Assembly (NCBI RefSeq): GCF_013358405.1
Contig: NZ_CP054836.1
Coordinates: 2,232,001 to 2,296,000 of the forward strand
DNA from: Oricola thermophila
GTDB taxonomy: Bacteria > Pseudomonadota > Alphaproteobacteria > Rhizobiales > Rhizobiaceae
DNA length: 64,000 bases
Direction of reading: 5' to 3'
A program made the translations under genes and the position numbers. Of this stretch, positions 29,383 through 40,126 are shown in pieces (the stretch's first letter is position 1; every line of letters begins with the position of its first letter). The notes under the pieces were generated by a model. The model did no database searches, was not told the DNA's origin, and saw only the letters and a list, made by a program, of their open reading frames with translations.

Positions 29383-29949
29383 TCAGATCGGCGAAACGCC
29401 GAACAGGAATGCGTGAAGCTGCAGGACGAACCATATGGTGATTGCGCTGCCGACGACAACCGCGATGACGTCATTGCGAGCGGACATGTTCCCGAAAGCA
29501 GGATCGCCACGCCGCTTGACCGATATGCGGTCCGCCACGGCCCAGGCGAGAAATGCTCCCGCAAGGAGCAACGTGGCAAGATCGCCATTGGCGAGGATAT
29601 GGGCAAAGGCCCAAATCTTCACCGCAGCCAGCATCGGATGCTTGACCCGCGCCTTGATAAATCCCGCCGGCACATAGGCCGCGAGGAGGAGAATCATGGA
29701 TACCAGCATCAGGAGAATCACGATGTGGCGCGTCCAGACAGGCGGCTCGTAGAAGACGGGCGCGTCCGGACGAGCGAGTGCATAGCCCCAGATGACCAGG
29801 CCAAAGCCGACGAGCGCAACAAGGGAGTAAATGCCCTTCCAGCCGTTCTCCCCCATCCGTTCCACCAAATTTTCGCGCAGTGCGGGAACGACAAAGCGGA
29901 CGGAATGGATGCCGAGGAACAGGGCCAGCCCGACAATCAGGACAATCAT
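29383..29949 (-). CDS. NnrU family membrane protein
   Basis: A 188-residue integral membrane protein with about five or six helices and the family signature LFLGIHSVRFVVPALRENLVERMGE near the N terminus, plus the KHPMLAAVKIWAFAHILANGD block (about 104-124). NnrU proteins were named from denitrification gene clusters; no other nitrogen-oxide gene is near this copy, and its role may be more general. Stand-alone gene, divergent from the DksA-type gene. Confidence 0.9.
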   Translation of the reverse strand: MIVLIVGLALFLGIHSVRFVVPALRENLVERMGENGWKGIYSLVALVGFGLVIWGYALARPDAPVFYEPPVWTRHIVILLMLVSMILLLAAYVPAGFIKARVKHPMLAAVKIWAFAHILANGDLATLLLAGAFLAWAVADRISVKRRGDPAFGNMSARNDVIAVVVGSAITIWFVLQLHAFLFGVSPI

Positions 29950-29998
29950 GTATCGTATCTCCCTTGTCTGCTATTTTTTCGATTAGTAACCTGTCTTT

Positions 29999-30331
29999 AT
30001 GACAATCGATCTCGAAAAGGCAAAGCATAGACTGGCGAAGCGGCGCGAGGAGATAGAAGCGCACTCGCGCATGAGCGCCGAAGTGCGCGCGCCCGTGGAA
30101 CTGGACCAGGTGGCTGTCGGGCGGCTTTCGCGGATGGACGCAATGCAGCAGCAGGCGATGGCGGAAGCCGCCGAGCGCGCCCGCAAGCGCGACTTGGTGC
30201 GCATCGAGATGGCCGAACGCCGCATCGCGTCGGGAGACTACGGCTACTGCGAGGAATGCGGGGAAGAAATTCCCGACGGCAGGCTCGCCATCGACCCGAT
30301 GGCGAGCCACTGCGTCGGATGCGCGAAGTAG
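29999..30331 (+). CDS. DksA/TraR family zinc-finger regulator
   Basis: A 110-residue protein with an N-terminal helical coiled-coil and a C-terminal C4 zinc finger, YCEECGEEIPDGRLAIDP with HCVGCAK, the DksA/TraR finger. The coiled-coil tip lacks the clear DxxDxA motif of classical DksA (LDQVAVGRLSRMDAMQQQAM is seen instead), so it is more like short TraR-type members that bind the RNA polymerase secondary channel. Promoter targets unknown. Its stop lies 5 nt from the convergent BacA stop. Confidence 0.88.
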   Translation: MTIDLEKAKHRLAKRREEIEAHSRMSAEVRAPVELDQVAVGRLSRMDAMQQQAMAEAAERARKRDLVRIEMAERRIASGDYGYCEECGEEIPDGRLAIDPMASHCVGCAK

Positions 30332-30335
30332 GAAC

Positions 30336-31631
30336 TCAGACGCCCGGCCCGACAGGCTCCACGCCATCGCCATCCGGAGCGCCGTGAATCTCCAGCCACT
30401 CCTTGTCGATATCCGGCAACTCCTCTCCCGCTATCGCGGATTCGAAGGCCTTCAGGCGCTTGTAGATCGACAGAAGTTCAACGATCGTCGTCCATGAATT
30501 GACGAGATACTGGAACGAGTTCGACACTTGCCCGAATGCGGTGAGCACCTGCTGCATGATGCCGTAGGTGAAGCCGACAGCTCCGGCGGCAACGATGGTC
30601 GGGATCAGCAGGACATAGACGAAGATGTTGTCGGCCTGCAGGTAGAGCGAGCGGAACACGTTGAAATACATGTAGTGGAAATACAGCCGGAAATAGTTCC
30701 GGCGCACGTGACCGAACAGCTCCTTCACCGTCATGGGTTGAGCGCGCTCGAAATCGTCCTCGCCGTAAACGAGTTCCTTCCGGTACGCCGCCTCCACGCG
30801 CTGATTGCGAAATTCGAGACCCGGCAACTTGATGCCGACGACGGCAAGAAGGGCCGTGCCGAAGAGCGACCAGAGAATCGCAGCTGTAAAGAGGGGCGCA
30901 GGAATGGCGCCGACGATCGGCAATTCCGTGACATAGCCCGAAAGCGACCACAACAGCGGCAGGAAGGCGATCAGCGTCATGACCGAATCGATCATGGATA
31001 CGCCCAGCCCCTCCATGATGCCGGCGAAACGCATCGTGTCCTCCTGCACACGCTGCGAGGCGCCTTCGATATGACGCAACTGCTTCCATCGCGCCATGTA
31101 GTAGTCGTTCATCGCCGTGCGCCAGCGGAAGATCCAGTGGCTGATAAGGAATCGCGTCGCCACGAAAACGAATATCGCCATGAAGGCAATGGAGGCGAAT
31201 ACCCAGATCAGATTGTAGAAATCGGCGGCGCTCGTCGTCGCATCCTCGGTGAATGCGGCCTGAACCAGGTCAAAGAAAGGGCGGCGCCAGTTATTGAGCG
31301 CGACGGATATCTGCACACCAAAATAGGTGGCAAAAAGAATTACTGACGAGCCAACGATTGACCACATCTGCCAGGGGTGGGGCGACCATTTGAACCAGAA
31401 GGCGGCGAAGATTGCCACGGCAATGGCATAGTAGACATAGAGCCAAAGGAAGGTCGGCGACCAGAAGTAGTGGATGCCGACGATCTGGTTGTCCTCCGGC
31501 GTCGCCACGCCAAGACCGAGATACCGGCCCCAGTCATGGGCGCCAAAATACCACAGCGTCATGATGACCGCGGTCCACAGCACCACCGAGACGAAAAACA
31601 GTTTCGGCTTGGGAAAGAATGATTGAAACAC
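30336..31631 (-). CDS. bacA: BacA/SbmA-type peptide transporter
   Basis: A 431-residue inner membrane protein of the SbmA/BacA family (ABC transporter membrane fold without ATPase). N terminus MFQSFFPKPKLFFVSVVLW and the block WRTAMNDYYMARWKQLRHIEGASQRVQEDT (about 167-196) are family signatures; seven hydrophobic segments are visible. In rhizobia BacA imports proline-rich antimicrobial peptides and B12-related compounds and is needed for chronic host infection by some species. Length and motifs are those of the canonical protein; regulation not evident. Confidence 0.92.
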   Translation of the reverse strand: MFQSFFPKPKLFFVSVVLWTAVIMTLWYFGAHDWGRYLGLGVATPEDNQIVGIHYFWSPTFLWLYVYYAIAVAIFAAFWFKWSPHPWQMWSIVGSSVILFATYFGVQISVALNNWRRPFFDLVQAAFTEDATTSAADFYNLIWVFASIAFMAIFVFVATRFLISHWIFRWRTAMNDYYMARWKQLRHIEGASQRVQEDTMRFAGIMEGLGVSMIDSVMTLIAFLPLLWSLSGYVTELPIVGAIPAPLFTAAILWSLFGTALLAVVGIKLPGLEFRNQRVEAAYRKELVYGEDDFERAQPMTVKELFGHVRRNYFRLYFHYMYFNVFRSLYLQADNIFVYVLLIPTIVAAGAVGFTYGIMQQVLTAFGQVSNSFQYLVNSWTTIVELLSIYKRLKAFESAIAGEELPDIDKEWLEIHGAPDGDGVEPVGPGV

Positions 31632-31941
31632 GGCGCTAAATCCTCAGACGGCCAGAATTCTTTTCGCGGAACCTAAAGCAATCTTCGCGAATTGCCATGC
31701 GGCAATGATCACTGACGTTCACGGATTCGTAATTCGGTCGGCAAACGGCAAGGCCGACGCGACCGACTACGGTGACCGCGTTCTTGAATAGCCTGTCGCG
31801 ACGGATTGACAATTGCACATATATCAATAATGCATGAAATATGGATACGAGCGGTGCCATCGAGACATTCGGGCCACACTCCCGGAAAACCGGGTTTCGG
31901 CTGAGCAGAGGTCCAAAGCCGGGATTTCACGAGACAACAGA
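31632..31941 (+). promoter_or_regulatory. Upstream region of the Acr3 gene, with an AT-rich promoter-like block
   Basis: The 310-nt space between divergent bacA and acr3 contains no supported gene (a 74-codon frame on the minus strand has no codon or family support). At 31806-31833 a -35-like TTGACA is followed by the AT-rich ATTGCACATATATCAATAATGC. This block resembles the promoter of arsR at 43218-43245 (TTGACA, then GCA and ATATAT), so it may be the site where ArsR represses acr3. No classic strong -10 is visible (TAATGC at 31828). Confidence 0.4.
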
Positions 31942-33027
31942 ATGAACACGACACACATCGATATCGATACCGCGAAGCCTGCAGGAAGCATCGGCTTCTT
32001 CGAGAAATGGCTTTCGCTTTGGGTGGCGCTCTGCATTGCGGCGGGAATCGTTCTGGGCAATCTCCTGCCCGGCCTTTTCGGCTTTCTTTCCGAACTCGAA
32101 TACGCATCGGTGAACATTCCGGTGGCGATACTGATCTGGGCGATGGTCTACCCGATGATGGTCGCGGTCGACTTCTCCAGCCTGCGCCACATCGGCGACC
32201 GGCCGAAGGGGCTAATCCTGACACTGGCGGTGAACTGGCTGATCAAGCCGTTCACCATGGCCGCCCTGGCGGTGATATTCTTCGAATACGTGTTCGCCGA
32301 TTTCATCGCGCCGGCGGACGCGCAGGAATATATCGCCGGGCTGATCCTGCTTGGCGCGGCGCCCTGCACGGCCATGGTGTTCGTCTGGTCGCAACTGACG
32401 CGCGGCGACGCGACCTACACGCTTGTCCAGGTGTCGGTGAACGACATCGTGATGATATTCGCCTTCGCGCCGATCGTCGCCTTCCTGCTGGGCGTCACGG
32501 AGATCGAGGTGCCCTGGGAGACGCTGCTGCTTTCCGTCGTCCTCTATGTCGTCATTCCCCTGGCGGCGGGCGCCGCGACCCGGCGCTGGCTCACCACTCA
32601 TGCCGCGCAGGGCGAGAGCGCCGACACCGCCGTCGAACGCTTTACCGGCGCGGTGAAACCGTTCTCGGTGCTCGGGCTGCTCGCGACCGTCGTGCTGCTG
32701 TTCGGGTTCCAGGGTGGCGTCATTGTCGAGCGGCCGGTCCTGATCGTGATGATCGCGATCCCGCTCCTCATCCAGTCCTACGGCATATTCGCGTTGGCCT
32801 ACGGCGCGGCGTGGCTGTGGCGGGTTCCCTTCAACGTCGCTGCGCCATGCGCGATGATCGGGACGTCCAACTTCTTCGAACTCGCCGTGGCAGTGGCCAT
32901 CGGGCTGTTCGGCCTGCAGTCGGGCGCGGCTCTCGCGACGGTCGTCGGGGTGCTGGTGGAGGTGCCGGTCATGCTCTCCCTCGTCGCATTCGCCAATGCA
33001 ACGCGGGTGCACTTCCCGCAAGGCTGA
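31942..33027 (+). CDS. arsB: ACR3 family arsenite efflux transporter
   Basis: A 361-residue BART-superfamily exporter with ten hydrophobic segments that extrudes As(III) driven by proton motive force. The essential cysteine is C142 in [20 protein letters not shown], in the fourth helix, and the [23 protein letters not shown] block near residue 296 is the second Acr3 signature. ATG 31942 is taken as start. No ArsC reductase or ArsR gene is adjacent; the nearest arsR is 11 kb downstream. Convergent with guaA. Confidence 0.95.
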   Translation: MNTTHIDIDTAKPAGSIGFFEKWLSLWVALCIAAGIVLGNLLPGLFGFLSELEYASVNIPVAILIWAMVYPMMVAVDFSSLRHIGDRPKGLILTLAVNWLIKPFTMAALAVIFFEYVFADFIAPADAQEYIAGLILLGAAPCTAMVFVWSQLTRGDATYTLVQVSVNDIVMIFAFAPIVAFLLGVTEIEVPWETLLLSVVLYVVIPLAAGAATRRWLTTHAAQGESADTAVERFTGAVKPFSVLGLLATVVLLFGFQGGVIVERPVLIVMIAIPLLIQSYGIFALAYGAAWLWRVPFNVAAPCAMIGTSNFFELAVAVAIGLFGLQSGAALATVVGVLVEVPVMLSLVAFANATRVHFPQG

Positions 33028-33038
33028 GTCCGGGTGGG

Positions 33039-33060
33039 TCTTCCGGCGGGTTCCGGAAGA
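33039..33060. terminator. Hairpin between convergent acr3 and guaA
   Basis: TCTTCCGG and CCGGAAGA form an 8-bp stem around a 6-nt loop in the 60-nt gap between the two stop codons. There is no T-run on either side, so it may be a weak bidirectional end only. Confidence 0.4.
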
Positions 33061-33087
33061 GCCCGTTCAAGCGGCGACCGGAGTCGC

Positions 33088-34659
33088 CTACTCCCACTCG
33101 ATGGTGCCGGGCGGCTTCGACGTCACGTCGTAGACGACGCGGTTGATGCCGCGCACCTCGTTGATGATGCGGGTCGCTGCATTGCCGAGAAAATCCATAT
33201 CGAAATGGAAGAAATCGGCGGTCATGCCGTCGACGGACGTTACCGCGCGCAGCGCACAGACATACTCATATGTGCGCCCGTCACCCATGACGCCGACTGT
33301 CTGAACGGGCAAGAGCACGGCGAAGGCCTGCCAGATGGCATCATAGAGGCCTGCCTTGCGGATCTCGTCGAGATAGATGGCGTCAGCGTCCTGGAGAATG
33401 CGGATCTTCTCGCGCGTCACGCCGCCGGGGCAGCGGATGGCGAGTCCCGGCCCAGGGAACGGGTGACGGCCAATGAAGTGTTCCGGGAGGCCGAGTTCGC
33501 GGCCGAGCACCCTCACCTCGTCCTTGAACAGCTCACGCAGCGGCTCGACGAGCTTCATATTCATGCGCTCGGGCAGACCGCCGACATTGTGATGGCTCTT
33601 GATGGTCACCGACGGACCACCGGTAAAGGAGACGCTTTCGATCACGTCGGGATAGAGCGTGCCCTGCGCAAGGAAATCGGCGCCGCCAAGCTTCTTCGCC
33701 TCGGCCTCGAAAACCTCGATGAACAACTTGCCGATGGTCTTGCGCTTGGTTTCAGGATCGGCCTCGCCTTCCAGGGCGGAAATGAACGTGTCCGACGCGT
33801 CCACATGGACAAGCGGGATATTGTAATGCTCGCGGAACATGGAAACGACCTCGGCCGCCTCGTTCTTGCGCATCAGGCCATGGTCCACGAGGATGCAAGT
33901 CAGCTGGTCGCCAACGGCCTCGTGAATCAGCAGTGCAGCGACGGAGGAATCGACGCCGCCGGACAGGCCGCAGATGACACGGCCGGAACCGACCTGCGCA
34001 CGAATGGCCGCGATCGCCTGTTCCTTGTAGGCGGCCATGGTCCAGTCGCCCTTCAGGCCGGCGATATTGTGGACGAAGTTGGCGAGCAGCTTCGCGCCGT
34101 CAGGCGTGTGAACGACCTCGGGATGGAACTGGACGGCATAATAGCCGCGCGACACGTCCGCGATGGCGGCGTACGGTGCTCCCGACGAGGTGCCTATGAC
34201 CTCGAAACCTTCTGGAAGTGCGGCAACACGATCGCCATGACTCATCCAGACCTGGTGGCGCTCGCCAGCTTTCCAGACCCCATCGAAGAGCGGATTGTCC
34301 TTTTCGATATCCAGCCAGGCACGGCCGAATTCCCGGTGGTCGCTGGCCTCGACCCTGCCGCCGAGCTGTGCGCACATCGTCTGTTCGCCATAGCATATGC
34401 CTAGGACCGGCAGGCCGCTTTGCCAGATAACGTCCGGCGCGCGAGGGCTGCCGGTCTCGACCGTCGACGCCGGGCCGCCGGACAAGATAACCGCCTTCGG
34501 CTTCAGCCGCTCGAAGCCTTCCTCGGCGGACTGGAACGGCACGATCTCGGAATAGACGCCGGCCTCGCGCACGCGACGCGCAATCAGCTGCGTCACCTGA
34601 CTGCCGAAATCGATAATGAGAACTGTATCGGGGTGGTGGGTCATGTCGGGAGCGCTCAT
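33088..34659 (-). CDS. guaA: GMP synthase (glutamine-hydrolysing)
   Basis: A 523-residue enzyme converting XMP to GMP. N-terminal class I amidotransferase with the catalytic Cys in [16 protein letters not shown] (about 85-100) and His-Glu in [15 protein letters not shown]-pyrophosphatase P-loop [16 protein letters not shown] (about 234-249); C-terminal dimerisation domain ending [17 protein letters not shown]. Length normal. Start ambiguous between ATG 34659 and ATG 34644 ([10 protein letters not shown]), neither with a clear ribosome-binding site. guaB lies at 41.6 kb, so guanine nucleotide synthesis is unlinked here. Confidence 0.97.
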   Translation of the reverse strand: MSAPDMTHHPDTVLIIDFGSQVTQLIARRVREAGVYSEIVPFQSAEEGFERLKPKAVILSGGPASTVETGSPRAPDVIWQSGLPVLGICYGEQTMCAQLGGRVEASDHREFGRAWLDIEKDNPLFDGVWKAGERHQVWMSHGDRVAALPEGFEVIGTSSGAPYAAIADVSRGYYAVQFHPEVVHTPDGAKLLANFVHNIAGLKGDWTMAAYKEQAIAAIRAQVGSGRVICGLSGGVDSSVAALLIHEAVGDQLTCILVDHGLMRKNEAAEVVSMFREHYNIPLVHVDASDTFISALEGEADPETKRKTIGKLFIEVFEAEAKKLGGADFLAQGTLYPDVIESVSFTGGPSVTIKSHHNVGGLPERMNMKLVEPLRELFKDEVRVLGRELGLPEHFIGRHPFPGPGLAIRCPGGVTREKIRILQDADAIYLDEIRKAGLYDAIWQAFAVLLPVQTVGVMGDGRTYEYVCALRAVTSVDGMTADFFHFDMDFLGNAATRIINEVRGINRVVYDVTSKPPGTIEWE

Positions 34660-34747
34660 GTCGAGCGTTTATGCCGATGCGGATCACGATGCAATCGCCA
34701 GTGTTGACCGCGCACCGGATTTTTTGCACCGCACACCGATCACGCCC

Positions 34748-35293
34748 TCATATCGTTTCGCGGATCACGCGCGGCCGGTTGTGATCGCCGGGCACCGCAT
34801 ACTGCATGAATACTCGGTCGCACCTGCCGCCGCTTGCCAGCGGCACGTCCTTCTCGATCTTCCGGGGAACGAAACCCATTTTCTCGTAGTAGGCGAGTCC
34901 GCCGACATTCCCGGCGCGCACGATCGCGCTCAGCATGGCAAGGTCGTATCTTTCCGCAAGTGCCGCAGTCTCGGCAAACAAGGCGGTGCCCACGCCGGTG
35001 AGGCGGGGCGATGCGCGTACGAACGTGGAGATATCGGCCCAGTCGTCGGGAAGCTGCTCGTGATAGGACAAGACCTGGAATCCGAGGATCTGCCCTCCCT
35101 CGTCCTCGGCGACGAGGCAGCTGATCATGATCTGCTGGTTGAAGAAGTGGTCGACGAAACCCGATACGGTGAATGGCGTTTCCAGCAGGGTGGTGCCGCC
35201 GATCCGAATGATCTCGTTGACCAGATCGCACAGTTCGGGAAGGTCCTCCGACCGGTACGGGCGGATCGCATGTTCGATGCGATCCTTACGCAT
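34748..35293 (-). CDS. GNAT family N-acetyltransferase
   Basis: A 181-residue acetyltransferase. The acetyl-CoA binding strand/loop lies in SPRLTGVGTALFAETAALAER (about 95-115; the usual Q/RxxGxG/A is partly kept as RLTGVGTA), with the C-terminal LAYYEKMGF motif near residue 139. Substrate unknown. Its start overlaps the mtnN stop by 1 nt (TGATG), so the two are coupled; guaA follows after 88 nt. Confidence 0.85.
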   Translation of the reverse strand: MRKDRIEHAIRPYRSEDLPELCDLVNEIIRIGGTTLLETPFTVSGFVDHFFNQQIMISCLVAEDEGGQILGFQVLSYHEQLPDDWADISTFVRASPRLTGVGTALFAETAALAERYDLAMLSAIVRAGNVGGLAYYEKMGFVPRKIEKDVPLASGGRCDRVFMQYAVPGDHNRPRVIRETI

Positions 35294-35898
35294 CAGAGCG
35301 CGCCGTCCGCCAGCGCGGCCTCGACAAGGTCGACCACCGCCGCGAGTTTCTCGTCAACGACATGCAGATATTGCGTCCAGTTATCATAGTGGTGAAGGTC
35401 GGCGGCGCCGTCGGAAACACCGCGCAGCCCGATCAGCGGCACATCGAAGGTCATGCAGGCACGCAATATGGCAAAGGTCTCCATATCGACCATGTCGGCA
35501 TCGATGGCATCATAGGCGGCTCCGGAAACGATGTTCGCTCCGGTCGAAAGACGCGCCGCCGGCAATCCTTCGAGGCGATAAGGCAGATCAACCTCCGCCG
35601 GCAGGTCGAGGAAAGGCGTACGGCCCTTCTCAAATCCCAGGGGCGAAGCGTCCATGTCGCGATAGGACACCGAGGCAACCTGGTATACCTCGGCCTGCTC
35701 AAGCGTGCGCGAACCGGCAGAACCAAGAGAAACGACAACGTCCGGCCTCGCCCGGCCGAGCGCCCGCGTCACGTTGACTGCCGCCTCCACAGGGCCGACA
35801 CCGCACATCAGTGGCTTGATACGGTGCTGAAGATGCGGCCCGTACTCGGCATCGACTGCCATGACATAGAGGACGTTCCGGCCGCCGATGTTTTTCAT
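35293..35898 (-). CDS. mtnN: 5'-methylthioadenosine/S-adenosylhomocysteine nucleosidase family protein
   Basis: A 201-residue nucleoside phosphorylase-fold protein with GVGPVEAAVNVTRAL (about 33-47), VVSLGSAGSRTLEQAEVY and the active-site acid in IDADMVDMETFA (about 133-144). MTAN enzymes cleave methylthioadenosine and SAH to adenine. The start at 35898 (MKNIGGRNVLYVMAVDAEYGP) follows family alignment; an in-frame ATG at 35994 would add 32 residues from the intergenic region. Enough divergence from E. coli Pfs remains that a related nucleosidase role is possible. Confidence 0.85.
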   Translation of the reverse strand: MKNIGGRNVLYVMAVDAEYGPHLQHRIKPLMCGVGPVEAAVNVTRALGRARPDVVVSLGSAGSRTLEQAEVYQVASVSYRDMDASPLGFEKGRTPFLDLPAEVDLPYRLEGLPAARLSTGANIVSGAAYDAIDADMVDMETFAILRACMTFDVPLIGLRGVSDGAADLHHYDNWTQYLHVVDEKLAAVVDLVEAALADGAL

Positions 35899-36232
35899 GC
35901 CCGGCACCCAGTCGACTCTGGCGGCATTGATCCCGCGAAATTCCCGTTCATCCGAGTTTTGAAACACCCCATGGTCAGGCCCAGCGATCCCCATCGAGGA
36001 CTGCCACGCGGACGGCCCAGGCCGGGTACAGCTGCTGCAGATCGGTACACTTACATCGCAACCGGAAGTCTACCAAAAGAATCGAAAAACAAACCGGCCA
36101 TCAAAACAACCGCGAGATGCTTCCGTTCGGATGAAATCACGTTGAAAAAACACGGATATCCACATGAAATCACGTCAGGACAGATCGTCGCAAGCGCATG
36201 ACGCAACGTCATGACTGGCCGGAGCTTCGCCG
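35899..36232. other. 334-nt gene-free gap with two 12-bp direct repeats
   Basis: No gene is supported between mtnN start and rsmB stop. ATGAAATCACGT occurs at 36132-36143 and again at 36165-36176, starts exactly 33 nt apart (about three helical turns), flanking a CACGGATATCCACAT segment. This spacing is typical of paired operator sites, but no known consensus matches and the distance to mtnN is large. No good hairpin-plus-T terminator for rsmB was seen here. Confidence 0.4.
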
Positions 36233-37519
36233 TCAGACGCGCCGCTGCATTACCGCGAAGAAAAATCCGTCAGTACCGGTAGCGCGTGGTGTCAGCGTGA
36301 TGCACTTCATGTCACCTGACCATGGCTGCGGCTTGGCAAAGCCGAAAAGGTCCTGCCAGGCCTCGCCGGCCGACAGCAGCTCGTAATCATCGTGCCGGTC
36401 GCCAAACGCATAGACCTGATATTCGTTCTCCTGCGGAAAGAGCGAACAGGTGACATAGACCAGATAGCCGCCCGGCTTGACGTATCTTGATGCCGCATCG
36501 AGCACGGCAACCTGTTCTTCCAACCGCTTTTCCAGCGCGGATGGTTGCAACCGCCACTTGGCGTCGGGATTGCGCCGCCATGTACCCGAGCCGGTACAGG
36601 GTGCGTCGACGAGGACCCGGTCCATGGTCCCTTCGAGCGGCGACAAGTCGGCATCGGCCGCGTGAACCTGGACATTGCGTGTGCCAGCGCGCTTCAGACG
36701 GTCGAAGATCGGCGCAAGACGATTGCGATCGGCATCCCAGGCATGAACCTGGCCCTTGTTGTCCAGCGAGGCAGACAGCGCCAACGTCTTGCCGCCGCCA
36801 CCGGCACAGTAATCCAGTATCTGCTCGCCGGGCTGGGCATAAACGAGATCGGCAACGATCTGGCTGCCTTCGTCCTGGATCTCGAACCAGCCTTTCTGGA
36901 AAGCCGGCTCGGCCTGGATGTTGGGAAGCCGTTCCGCGCCCTTGCCAGGCAAGATGCGCAGGCCATGGCGCGCGATCACTGTGGGCTTCGCGCCGAACTT
37001 GGCAAGCTGCTTCCGCACCTTCTCGCGATCGGCTTTCAGCGTGTTGACACGCACGTCAAGCGGCGCGCGCTCGGACAGGGCAGAGGCTTCCATGACCCAT
37101 TCGTCATCGAAATTTTCCTCGAACAGATCGGCGCACCAGTCCGGAATGTCTGCCTCCACATGCGGCGTGGCAAATGCGAAATCGCGCTTCGCAGCCGCTT
37201 CAAGTACTTCGATCGGCACTTCCGGTGCAAAGCGATCACCGTCAAACAGCTCCTGCATCTCTTTCGGCGAAACGCCCCATTGGCGCCACAACGCACCGAA
37301 TGCGAGCGAGGACGGACTGTCATCGTCCATCAGGTAGGCTGTCGAGAGCTTCTTGCGCAGCGCGTCATGAACAAGATTGCCGATGGCCGCACGGTCACCG
37401 GATCCCGCAAAGCGGTGAGCGAGCCCCCAATCTTTCAGAGCTTCGGCGGCAGGGCGCCGCCGATCCAATATTTCCTGCAGCACTTCTATTGCCGCGCTGA
37501 CCCGTCCGCCGAGGCGCAT
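36233..37519 (-). CDS. rsmB: RsmB/NOP family RNA (cytosine-C5)-methyltransferase
   Basis: A 428-residue protein with an N-terminal NusB-like helical region and a C-terminal RsmB/NOL1 SAM domain. The SAM loop is ILDYCAGGGGKTLALSA (about 234-250), motif IV has the catalytic-assist Cys in LVDAPCTGSGTWRRNPDAKW (about 303-322), and the nucleophile Cys is in VYVTCSLFPQENE (about 357-369). It methylates C967 of 16S rRNA or a related site. The FNR/FixK box at 37624-37637 lies 105 nt upstream, but may serve the small RNA instead. Confidence 0.93.
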   Translation of the reverse strand: MRLGGRVSAAIEVLQEILDRRRPAAEALKDWGLAHRFAGSGDRAAIGNLVHDALRKKLSTAYLMDDDSPSSLAFGALWRQWGVSPKEMQELFDGDRFAPEVPIEVLEAAAKRDFAFATPHVEADIPDWCADLFEENFDDEWVMEASALSERAPLDVRVNTLKADREKVRKQLAKFGAKPTVIARHGLRILPGKGAERLPNIQAEPAFQKGWFEIQDEGSQIVADLVYAQPGEQILDYCAGGGGKTLALSASLDNKGQVHAWDADRNRLAPIFDRLKRAGTRNVQVHAADADLSPLEGTMDRVLVDAPCTGSGTWRRNPDAKWRLQPSALEKRLEEQVAVLDAASRYVKPGGYLVYVTCSLFPQENEYQVYAFGDRHDDYELLSAGEAWQDLFGFAKPQPWSGDMKCITLTPRATGTDGFFFAVMQRRV

Positions 37520-37623
37520 GATTGTCCATCATCCGGTGATTTTCGTTTCCTTGGCGCAGCATCTAGCCGGAAGTGCGCGAAAAGGCCATCGTCTGGCCGA
37601 ATGAACGGAAAATCTTGTGTCGG

Positions 37624-37637
37624 TTGATCCTGATCAA
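37624..37637 (+). promoter_or_regulatory. Perfect FNR/FixK box
   Basis: TTGAT-CCTG-ATCAA is an exact match to the FNR/FixK/FnrN consensus TTGAT-N4-ATCAA. Read to the right, its centre (37630.5) lies 41.5 nt before an A at 37672 that starts a 10-bp hairpin; a TATTCC -10-like hexamer occupies 37660-37665. This is class II activator geometry for a plus-strand transcript. Read to the left, it lies about 110 nt from the rsmB start with no recognisable -10. Confidence 0.6.
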
Positions 37638-37671
37638 TCCCTCCACAGAGTGCGAAGAATATTCCGTTCCC

Positions 37672-37815
37672 ATGGGACCGATCAGGATCGTCCCATACCG
37701 GTTGATCAGCCGGGTGCGTTCCTCCTGACGGGAAGCTACCAGCCTCTTCCTACCCCTCCTCCCTCAGGCTGGGGCATCCCAACGAAAAGCCGGGGCAATT
37801 GCCCCGGCTCTTTTT
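37672..37815 (+). ncRNA. Candidate FixK/FNR-controlled trans-acting small RNA with anti-SD loops
   Basis: The rsmB-katG gap has no open frame but can be read as a compact, structured transcript of about 144 nt. Hairpin 1 is ATGGGA-C-CGAT/ATCG-TCCCAT (37672-37696); hairpin 2 CCGG/CCGG (37698-37713); hairpin 3 TTCC/GGAA (37719-37734) over CCTCCT; hairpin 4 CAGCCT/AGGCTG (37740-37771), whose 20-nt pyrimidine loop contains CCTCCTCCC (37755-37763); then the intrinsic terminator (37788-37815). CCUCCUCCC in loops is the hallmark of the alphaproteobacterial alpha-r14 (NfeR1/Smr14C) and CcsR 'cuckoo' RNAs, which pair with ribosome-binding sites. Transcription itself is inferred. Confidence 0.55.
37788..37815. 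terminator. Bidirectional intrinsic terminator (katG / small RNA)
   Basis: AGCCGGGGCAATTGCCCCGGCT is a perfect 22-nt palindromic stem-loop (37788-37809). On the plus strand it is followed by CTTTTTC, a proper U-tract ending the candidate small RNA; on the minus strand by TTTTCGTT, ending katG, whose stop is at 37836. Confidence 0.85.
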
Positions 37816-37835
37816 CTCCGCGTTTCCGATCGAGA

Positions 37836-40019
<2,184 letters not shown>

Positions 40020-40126
40020 TCAGGGGTCGGGGCTCCATCTTTCTGGAACCGTTCCAAGGAAGGTGATGAGCCAGCAGCGCCATAATTTCAAATTGTAATT
40101 TCCGATATTGATGATAACTAAAACCT

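Noticed and set aside
31636..31860. 74-codon minus-strand frame between bacA and acr3
   Set aside because: No family, no ribosome-binding site, and it would overlie the AT-rich promoter-like block of acr3.
33034..34404. 456-codon plus-strand frame opposite guaA
   Set aside because: Antisense to guaA, which has all its active-site motifs. No ribosome-binding site or family was seen.
37699..37713. Second FNR-like half-site TTGAT in the small-RNA region
   Set aside because: Only the left half matches (TTGAT-CAGC-CGGGT). It lies inside the predicted transcript as the loop of hairpin 2.
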